DNA from: an uncultured Rothia sp.
GTDB lineage: Bacteria > Actinomycetota > Actinomycetes > Actinomycetales > Micrococcaceae
Length of the DNA: 12,305 nucleotides
Reading direction: 5' to 3'
Assembly (NCBI RefSeq): GCF_937976295.1
Contig: NZ_CALJRY010000047.1
Coordinates: forward strand, 1-12,305
Shown: positions 7,788 to 12,305 of the stretch, piece by piece
How the letters are laid out: each line of letters opens with the position of its first letter
Position numbering within the stretch: the stretch's first letter is position 1
Translations under genes and position numbers: made by a program
The notes under the pieces: model-generated
Databases searched by the model: none
Told to the model about the DNA's origin: nothing
What the model saw: only the letters and a program-made list of their open reading frames with translations

Positions 7788-8578
7788 TAGGCAATCACAA
7801 TCTCAACATTTGCGGCCTCGAGTGCCTGACGGAGGGCACCTTCGGGCTCGCGATCAGTAATGAGGGTGTCAATATCCTCAAATCCAGCGAAGCGGACCAG
7901 GGATTCCTGACCGAACTTCGCGGAGTCACAGAGCAAGACCACGCGGCGGGCGGCCTTGCAAATTGCGGTCTTAACGATGGCTTCGTTCATGCCGGGGGTG
8001 GAGATGCCGAAGTGGGCTTCAATGCCGTTGGCACCAATGAAAGCAATATCGGGGCGCATGGTGCCGAAGTGCTCTGCGGCGCGTGCGCCAACAGCAGCCC
8101 AGGTCATCTTGCGCAGCTGGCCGCCAACCAGCTCAAGGGTGACGCCCTCGGCTTCGGCGAGCTTGACCGCAATGTGCAGTGCGTGGGTGATGATGATGCG
8201 GTCGTTGCCGGTCTTGAGGCTGAAGTTCTCTGCGCCAATGTGGTCGGCAAGAATTTCGATGGTGGAGCCTGCGTCCAGGACGATGGAGCCCGCCTCGGAG
8301 TCGCGTAGCATCTGGTACGCCTTGGTGGCGATGCGGCGCTTCTCGGGGGTGTTCATGCCCTGTCGGGAGGAGATGGAGGACTCCAGGGAGGTGGACTGCT
8401 CAATGGTGACGGCACCACCGTGGACACGGCGGAGCTTACCTGCTTCTTCCAGTGCGGCGAGGTCACGACGCACGGTCTCCATGGTCACATCGTAACGACG
8501 CGCAAGGTCAGCGCCGTTGACACGACGTGCGGAGGCAACAAGCTTTGCAATTTCGGCACGGCGTTCTTCTGCGAACAT
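7787..8578 (-). CDS. fruR: DeoR-family transcriptional regulator of the fructose genes
   Basis: Probable sugar-phosphate-responsive repressor of this operon, 263 residues. The N-terminal winged helix-turn-helix of the DeoR type covers residues 3-57 (ADLARRYDVTMETVRRDLAA, then LRRVHGGAV). The C-terminal sensor domain includes SIVLDAGSTIEILADHI, LVGGQLRKMTWAAVG, FIGANGIE and LLCDSAKFGQESLVRFA. First gene of fruR-fruK-fruA, so autoregulation is likely. ATG 8578 is preceded by AAAGGA about 11 bases upstream. The effector is probably fructose 1-phosphate or 1,6-bisphosphate by analogy with other actinobacterial fru loci; nothing in the sequence proves it. Confidence 0.92.
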   Translation of the reverse strand: MFAEERRAEIAKLVASARRVNGADLARRYDVTMETVRRDLAALEEAGKLRRVHGGAVTIEQSTSLESSISSRQGMNTPEKRRIATKAYQMLRDSEAGSIVLDAGSTIEILADHIGAENFSLKTGNDRIIITHALHIAVKLAEAEGVTLELVGGQLRKMTWAAVGARAAEHFGTMRPDIAFIGANGIEAHFGISTPGMNEAIVKTAICKAARRVVLLCDSAKFGQESLVRFAGFEDIDTLITDREPEGALRQALEAANVEIVIA

Positions 8579-8616
8579 AAATCTGGTGTTCCTTTGGGCT
8601 AGTGGTAGGAAATCTG

Positions 8617-8636
8617 TGCGTTCTTTTCTGCGTTCT
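8617..8636. repeat. Direct repeat TGCGTTCT in the fruR leader
   Basis: TGCGTTCT occurs at 8617-8624 and 8629-8636, start to start 12 bases, between the fruR promoter and start codon. The near-helical spacing would suit a dimeric regulator, and DeoR proteins often bind direct repeats. Chance cannot be excluded for an 8-mer. Confidence 0.4.
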
Positions 8637-8704
8637 GCTCGACTTTTATGACCGTGAGAGACATGGTTTCAGTGAGCCAGCAGAGCGCTTGAGGGTAATA
8701 CTTG

Positions 8705-8734
8705 ATTTTATGTGGGTTTTTGTGGGCAAGTCAA
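8705..8734 (-). promoter_or_regulatory. Sigma70-like promoter of the fruR-fruK-fruA operon
   Basis: On the minus strand TTGACT (8734-8729) and TAAAAT (8710-8705) are separated by 18 bases; each hexamer differs from consensus at one position. Transcription would start near 8698, giving a leader of about 120 bases to the fruR ATG. This is the best promoter match in the window. Confidence 0.72.
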
Positions 8735-8754
8735 TATAAAACGCTGTATTTACC

Positions 8755-8775
8755 GGAATATTACCCGAATGTTCC
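8755..8775. promoter_or_regulatory. Imperfect 21-bp inverted repeat upstream of the fru promoter
   Basis: GGAATATT and AATGTTCC flank ACCCG. Seven of eight arm positions are complementary. It lies 20 bp upstream of the fruR -35 box, a position suited to an activator or operator site. No regulator can be named from sequence. Confidence 0.35.
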
Positions 8776-8911
8776 CTACCGAAACCACACTATATTGGAG
8801 GCCACTGCCTGTTTATGTCTGTTTGACCTAATGAACTGTTGGGTTTTCCGCCCCACCATCTGCGCCCACTATCCACACAGCGCCAAACACCTACGCAGCA
8901 CCCTAACAGGG
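8776..8911. other. Remaining gene-free spacer between fruR and the VanZ-like gene
   Basis: The whole gap 8579-9001 is 423 bp. Its promoter, repeats and terminator are listed separately. In this remainder I see no gene on either strand; open frames here are unsupported by ribosome sites and run antisense through the VanZ-like gene. A short stem CCCT/AGGG (8900-8910) adjoins the terminator tail. Confidence 0.5.
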
Positions 8912-8912
8912 C

Positions 8913-8988
8913 AAAAAAGTGGAGGCGCCGGCTCCGAGAACCCTCGACGAAAACCCTCGCCGAGAACCCTCGAAACCAGCGCCTCCAC
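8913..8988 (-). terminator. Multi-branched terminator with three 13-bp repeats in its loop
   Basis: On the minus strand GTGGAGGCGC (8988-8979) pairs perfectly with GCGCCTCCAC (8928-8919), and TGG with CCG extends it to 13 bp including one wobble. Six T follow at once. The stop codon of the VanZ-like gene lies 14 bases upstream. The interior of about 44 bases is three tandem 13-mers (plus strand 8934-8946, 8947-8959, 8960-8972; CCGAGAACCCTCG, with the middle copy changed at two places). Each copy can fold its own 3-4 bp hairpin (CGAG/CTCG, or CGA/TCG in the middle), giving a cloverleaf-like drawing. Confidence 0.8.
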
Positions 8989-9001
8989 CGGGCACAAAAC
9001 C

Positions 9002-9481
9002 TTATTTACCTTGACGTTCGCGGCGCACGCGACGCCAACGGTGCACGCCCAAAGCACCCGCTGCACCCAGCAGGGCACCCGAACCGTTCATCAGCACATC
9101 CACCGGGTCGCCGGTGCGATCAGGCATAAAACTCTGAATCGTCTCAATGCAGGCGCTGACCAAAAACCCCGAGTACAGCACGTGCGGGCGAGCCTTCGGC
9201 TTGAGCAGCAGGGCGAAAAGAAAACCGCCCGGAATAAACATGATGACGTTCGAGAGCTGCTCGATGCTCGAATAGGTGATAAACGCAGGCAGCCAACCCT
9301 CGGAGTGGCCGGTGTCCAGCAGCTGCGCCAGGCGGCCGCCCATCTCGTTATCGTCCACGTGCACGGGGGCGAACACGATACTCGCCACCGTCGCGCAGTA
9401 CAGCGCTGTGACGGGCCAGAGAATCAGCCGCCACACGCGAGCGCCAGAGGGAGCGCTACCGGTTTGTTCCTTACCAAACAA
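9002..9481 (-). CDS. VanZ-like family membrane protein
   Basis: Small integral membrane protein of the VanZ-like family, 159 residues with the start used here. Four hydrophobic segments are visible: RLILWPVTALYCATVASIVF, SNVIMFIPGGFLFALLL, VLYSGFLVSACIETIQSFM and VLMNGSGALLGAAGALGV. The family signature is clear: ETIQSFMPDRTGDPVDVLMN, with the Glu, Gln, Arg, Asp and Asn residues typical of VanZ-like proteins, followed by a basic C-terminus. TTG 9481 is preferred because GAGGCAGG lies just upstream. TTG 9541 and GTG 9436 are alternatives without a good ribosome site. The chosen start overlaps the phosphatase gene by 11 bases, so the two are probably co-translated. VanZ itself is linked to teicoplanin resistance, but the family is broad and no resistance role is implied here. 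Confidence 0.85.
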   Translation of the reverse strand: MFGKEQTGSAPSGARVWRLILWPVTALYCATVASIVFAPVHVDDNEMGGRLAQLLDTGHSEGWLPAFITYSSIEQLSNVIMFIPGGFLFALLLKPKARPHVLYSGFLVSACIETIQSFMPDRTGDPVDVLMNGSGALLGAAGALGVHRWRRVRRERQGK

Positions 9482-10760
9482 GGCGACCTGCCTCGTCGAA
9501 CTGCTTGGTCGAGTCCCACGCGAACAGTCCGGGCACGTCAATCGTGAGCGGTTCGGCGTTCGGCACGGTCACGGTCCACTCTTCACCGGCTGCTGCGGAG
9601 AGGGCGCGGCGAATAAAGCTGCCGTGGCTGACGGCAATAATCTTCTGGTCGCCCGAGGCTTCAGAGAGTTCACGCACGATATTGCGCAGGGTACGCACCG
9701 CACGAATGTACACGTCACGCTCGGATTCCACGTTCGGGTAGTAGCGTTCCGGGGCGCGGCGTTCGGGGGCGGGAATGTCCAGGCCCTCGCCGGCACCGTA
9801 GGCGCGTTCCACCAGCTCGGGGTAGGTCTTGTGCACCTGCAGGTCGAAGTGCTCACCGACCAGCTGCGCCGTCTCGTGGGCGCGGGATAGCGGCGAGGAC
9901 ACCAGCACGGTGAATTCCAGGCCCATGTCGGCAAGCTTCTTGCCGGTGGTGCGTGCCTGCTCGCGGCCGGTGTCGTTGAGCGGAATGTCGGTGATGCCCT
10001 GCATCAGGTTCGCCTTGTTCCAGTCGGTTTGGCCGTGACGAATCAGGGTGAGGGTCGTATTCTCGGCACCCGCCGGAATCTCTTCGGGGCCAAGCTCGGG
10101 CTCCAGATGCTGCACGAGCAGGCGGTCGATTGCCTCGTCCAGGTACCGCAGGGGCACCTCGGTCAGGGAGGCGTTCACCGGGATTGGGTAGATGCCGTCC
10201 TCGTTGAGCAGTTCGGGGTGGCGCTCAGCGACCAGGGCGGTCATGGTCAAGGCAATGAGCATGCCGTGTGCGGCGACCACAACGGTCTGACCCTCGTATT
10301 CGCGACAGACGCGGTTCAGCGCCGCGAGGGAGCGGGCGAGGAAGTCCTTCTTCGGTTCCACGTTGAAAGCGTTATTGGACTGGCGGGAGGCGAGAATCAG
10401 CTCGCGGGTAGCGACCTTGCCCTCCAGGTCGCCAAAGGAACGTTCCTGGAAGCCGTCAACGGCACCACGGTAGGGTACGCCCAGGCCTTCGGCTACGATT
10501 TCGGCGCTTTCTACGGCGCGGGAAAGGGGCGAGGAGACGATAGCGTCCACGCTGGTGCCCTCAGCCGCCGCCTGCTGCAGGGCACCGATAGCGGTGCGGA
10601 CCTGTTCCCTGCCGGTGTCGTTGAGGGGGATGTCGGTGCCGCCCTGGAAGCGGTGGTCAATATTCCAGTCGGTCTGGCCGTGGCGCAGGAAGATGATGCG
10701 GGTTCCTGCCTCGGGGTCGGCTACCGGAGTGATGATGGGGGTGTTCTGTGCGTCGGTCAT
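9471..10760 (-). CDS. Tandem two-domain histidine phosphatase (phosphoglycerate mutase-like)
   Basis: Cytoplasmic phosphatase of the histidine phosphatase superfamily, 429 residues made of two full domains. Domain 1 (about 20-220) has FLRHGQTDWN with His27, SSPLSRA with Arg81, the acid Glu106 in FQERSFGDLEG, and AAHG with His165. Domain 2 (about 235-429) has LIRHGQTDWN with His242, SSPLSRA with Arg293, Glu318 in ELVERAYG and VSHGSF with His379. Both catalytic sets look complete, and both share TDIPLNDTGREQ, which points to an internal duplication. The substrate is unknown: phosphosugars, 3-phosphoglycerate-like compounds and nucleotide-pathway esters are all possible. ATG 10760 is the first usable start. 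AAGG touches the ATG with no spacing, so translation may be leaderless. The VanZ-like gene overlaps its 3' end. Confidence 0.9.
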   Translation of the reverse strand: MTDAQNTPIITPVADPEAGTRIIFLRHGQTDWNIDHRFQGGTDIPLNDTGREQVRTAIGALQQAAAEGTSVDAIVSSPLSRAVESAEIVAEGLGVPYRGAVDGFQERSFGDLEGKVATRELILASRQSNNAFNVEPKKDFLARSLAALNRVCREYEGQTVVVAAHGMLIALTMTALVAERHPELLNEDGIYPIPVNASLTEVPLRYLDEAIDRLLVQHLEPELGPEEIPAGAENTTLTLIRHGQTDWNKANLMQGITDIPLNDTGREQARTTGKKLADMGLEFTVLVSSPLSRAHETAQLVGEHFDLQVHKTYPELVERAYGAGEGLDIPAPERRAPERYYPNVESERDVYIRAVRTLRNIVRELSEASGDQKIIAVSHGSFIRRALSAAAGEEWTVTVPNAEPLTIDVPGLFAWDSTKQFDEAGRLVW

Positions 10761-10766
10761 CCTTCT

Positions 10767-10794
10767 AGTATGGCACTGCCTCGGTGCAGTTCAA
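10767..10794 (-). promoter_or_regulatory. Putative leaderless promoter of the phosphatase gene
   Basis: On the minus strand TTGAAC (10794-10789) and CATACT (10772-10767) are 16 bases apart, matching 4-5 of 6 consensus positions each. The expected start of transcription, about 7 bases beyond the -10, falls on the A of the start codon at 10760. This fits the lack of a usable ribosome site. The -35 box lies in the first unit of the 18-bp tandem repeat. Confidence 0.5.
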
Positions 10795-10850
10795 GGCCTC
10801 CGCGCAGTTCAAGGCCTCCGCGCAGTTCAAGGCCTCCGCGCAGTTCAAGG
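10786..10850. repeat. 18-bp tandem repeat, 3.6 perfect copies
   Basis: GCAGTTCAAGGCCTCCGC is repeated without any mismatch at 10786-10803, 10804-10821 and 10822-10839, followed by 11 bases of a fourth copy to 10850. Each unit carries TTGAAC on the minus strand and AGGCCT, a 6-base palindrome. It sits directly upstream of the phosphatase gene. Confidence 0.95.
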
Positions 10851-10886
10851 GGTGTGTGGCTTACTTATCCCTTCTGCTGAGGCGTG

Positions 10887-10904
10887 CTCATACCCCGGTA
10901 TGAG
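10887..10904. promoter_or_regulatory. Perfect 18-bp palindrome, candidate operator
   Basis: CTCATACC and GGTATGAG flank CC, giving 8-bp perfect arms in the spacer between the divergent phosphatase and ABC genes. A second pair, GTGCTCA (10884-10890) and TGAGCAC (10917-10923), overlaps it and would compete for the same bases in RNA. The form is typical of sites for dimeric repressors such as TetR types. No regulator gene is in view. Confidence 0.5.
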
Positions 10905-11047
10905 GTGCGGGGCAGTTGAGCACCCGGTCGGGCGAATTTTTACAGGGTTTTCCCATATTTTTCAGCCCTCAGACGGAGGGGTGAGCCGCCGAGAAGCTGA
11001 GATGATAGATGTGTACTTCCGTTAGTTCATACCCAATGAAGGTTGTC

Positions 11048-12007
11048 ATGACACAGAATCCTCAATCCCAGAACCCGCAGTTCCAGGCTCAGAACCCGTA
11101 TTCAATGACCCCTCCGCAGGCGGCGCAGCCTGCCGGTCAGTATTCCGCTCAGCAGGCTCAGCCCGGTCAGCCTAACCAGCAGGCGGGCTACTATCAGGGT
11201 CAGCAGGGCTACCCGGCTCAGGCGCCTCAGCAGATGCAGCAGGCGCCCTTTGCGCGCGGTGCGATTATTTCTGCCCGTAACCTGCACAAGTCGTACGGCA
11301 ATAACCCGGTGCTGCGTAACGTGAGCCTGGATATTTTCCCCGGCGAGTCCGTGGCGATTATGGGTCCTTCCGGTTCCGGTAAGACCACCCTGTTGCACGC
11401 GCTTTCGGGAATTATCAAGCTCGATGCCGGTTCTGTGCTGTTCAATGGCCCGACCGGTCAGGTGGCGGTGGAGTCCCTCAGCGAGCGTGAGCGCACCTCC
11501 CTGCGCGCTAACTCGTTTGGTTTCGTGTTCCAGCAGGGTCTGCTGGTTCCCGAGCTGACCGCGGAGGAGAACGTCTCCCTCGCCGCGATGATTGCCGGTG
11601 TTCCCCGCCAGCAGGCACGTTCCATTTCGGCTGATCTGCTGAACCGTCTGGGTCTGGGTCAGATGCTGGACCGCCGTATGGGTGAGATGTCCGGTGGTCA
11701 GGCTCAGCGCGTGGCGATTGCTCGCTCCCAGGTGAACGGTGCCCCCGTGACTTTCGCGGATGAGCCGACCGGCGCGCTGGATTCGAAGACCGCGCGTGAG
11801 GTGATGGCTCTGCTGCTGACCATGATTCCGCAGCAGGGTAAGACTCTGCTGGTGGTGACTCACGACCCGAACGTGGCGGCGGCGTGCTCCCGCGTGGTGT
11901 ACCTGCAGGACGGTCAGATTGTGAGCGATCAGCGCAATAGCCAGGGCGGCGTACCCGCGCAGAACGGCTTCCAGAACCTCGGTGCTCAGTCTCAGGCAGG
12001 TGCATAA
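11048..12007 (+). CDS. ABC transporter ATP-binding protein (MacB/LolD-like)
   Basis: ATPase subunit, 319 residues, expected to act at the inner face of the membrane with the FtsX-like permease encoded next. Residues 1-68 are a Gln/Pro/Asn-rich, probably disordered extension with many Gln and no hydrophobic segment. The ATPase domain (about 72-297) shows Walker A GPSGSGKTT at 106-114, Q-loop near FQQG (162-163), signature MSGGQAQR at 214-221, Walker B VTFADEP with Glu239, and switch His272 in THDPN. A Gln/Asn/Gly-rich tail follows. ATG 11048 has AAGG five bases upstream; ATGs at 11009 and 11036 lack one. The stop overlaps the permease ATG (TAATG). The family exports lipoproteins, peptides or drugs or acts in cell division; the substrate here is unknown. 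No convincing promoter was found in 10905-11047. Confidence 0.92.
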   Translation: MTQNPQSQNPQFQAQNPYSMTPPQAAQPAGQYSAQQAQPGQPNQQAGYYQGQQGYPAQAPQQMQQAPFARGAIISARNLHKSYGNNPVLRNVSLDIFPGESVAIMGPSGSGKTTLLHALSGIIKLDAGSVLFNGPTGQVAVESLSERERTSLRANSFGFVFQQGLLVPELTAEENVSLAAMIAGVPRQQARSISADLLNRLGLGQMLDRRMGEMSGGQAQRVAIARSQVNGAPVTFADEPTGALDSKTAREVMALLLTMIPQQGKTLLVVTHDPNVAAACSRVVYLQDGQIVSDQRNSQGGVPAQNGFQNLGAQSQAGA

Positions 12008-12305
12008 TGCAAATCTATGCTCTACTCGCCAAGCGAACCCTATGGAGTTCGCAGGCGATTCTTCCCGTGCTGGCTTTTGCCGCCTCCTCGGCACTGTTTT
12101 TGACGGTTGCCGGTGGTGTTCAGGCGCTGAGTACGTGGCTTGAGCACGCGAACGTTGACCACGAAATGGTCAACCTGATGGGCATTCAGAAGCTCTACAT
12201 GGGTTTGGCGTGGGTTGCCGCTCTGGTGCTGGTTGTTCCGCTCTTTACCCTGGGCGCTTCGGCTGCTCGTTTGAGTGCCCGCCGCCGTGACGAGCGTCTT
12301 GCGTC
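12007..12305 (+). CDS. FtsX-like ABC transporter permease, N-terminal part
   Basis: Start of the membrane subunit paired with the upstream ATPase; it continues past the right edge, and 99 codons are visible. It begins MQIYALLAKRTLWSSQAILP, a short cytoplasmic head, then a transmembrane helix (VLAFAASSALFLTVAGGV). After an external loop comes a second helix (LAWVAALVLVVPLFTLGAS) and the cytoplasmic motif AARLSARRRDERLAS, which is typical of actinobacterial FtsX-like permeases. ATG 12007 overlaps the preceding TAA by one base, so translation is probably coupled. Confidence 0.85.
   Translation, partial: MQIYALLAKRTLWSSQAILPVLAFAASSALFLTVAGGVQALSTWLEHANVDHEMVNLMGIQKLYMGLAWVAALVLVVPLFTLGASAARLSARRRDERLA

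Noticed and set aside
8919..8988. A tRNA gene, suggested by the cloverleaf-like fold
   Set aside because: No conserved T-loop or D-loop bases and no CCA-type acceptor; the fold ends in a T6 run as a terminator does.
8702..9547. 281-codon plus-strand frame through the VanZ-like gene
   Set aside because: Antisense to the VanZ-like gene and its terminator, with no domain; the minus-strand protein has a clear family signature and helices.
10786..10850. CRISPR array
   Set aside because: Units are 18 bp and directly adjacent, with no spacers and no cas genes.
10029..10880. Plus-strand frames translating the 18-bp repeat as a 6-residue peptide repeat
   Set aside because: The repeat is a multiple of three, so it stays open by arithmetic. 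The frames are antisense to the phosphatase and lack start signals.
11102..12094. 330-codon open frame opposite the ABC ATPase gene
   Set aside because: It is rich in His, Arg, Gln and Leu with no domains, while the plus strand carries all ABC motifs.

Overview
The window reads as chromosomal DNA of a moderately GC-rich actinobacterium. Protein families, codon use and gene order look like Micrococcaceae, most like Rothia; this genus guess is inference from familiarity, not a database result. Nothing marks it as a phage, plasmid or integrated element: there is no integrase, transposase, tRNA or CRISPR array. It is mostly ordinary metabolism, and the less ordinary signals lie in the intergenic regions.

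Layout. Positions 1-1898 (minus) hold most of a ThrE-type threonine/serine exporter gene whose 3' end lies beyond the left edge. Positions 2305-8578 (minus) hold a complete fructose phosphotransferase set, transcribed fruR, fruK, fruA (EIIABC), ptsI (EI), ptsH (HPr). Phosphate passes from PEP to EI, to HPr, to the EIIA and EIIB domains of FruA, and onto fructose entering through EIIC. FruK then makes fructose 1,6-bisphosphate, and FruR is the probable local regulator. A strong sigma70-like promoter precedes fruR. fruR and fruK overlap at TAATG. A hairpin terminator separates ptsI from ptsH, and ptsH has its own promoter directly after it and its own UUCG-loop terminator.

Positions 8919-10760 (minus) carry a two-domain histidine phosphatase gene followed by a small VanZ-like membrane protein gene, which ends at an unusual terminator with three 13-bp repeats in its loop. 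The phosphatase gene has a putative leaderless promoter fed by a 3.6-copy 18-bp tandem repeat in which every copy contains TTGAAC.

Positions 11048-12305 (plus) start a divergent operon: an ABC ATPase with a Gln/Pro-rich N-terminal extension, overlapping by one base (TAATG) the start of an FtsX-like permease cut by the right edge. A perfect 18-bp palindrome between the divergent genes is the best operator candidate. I found no strong evidence of a wholly new multi-gene system; the structured non-coding elements are the main leads.
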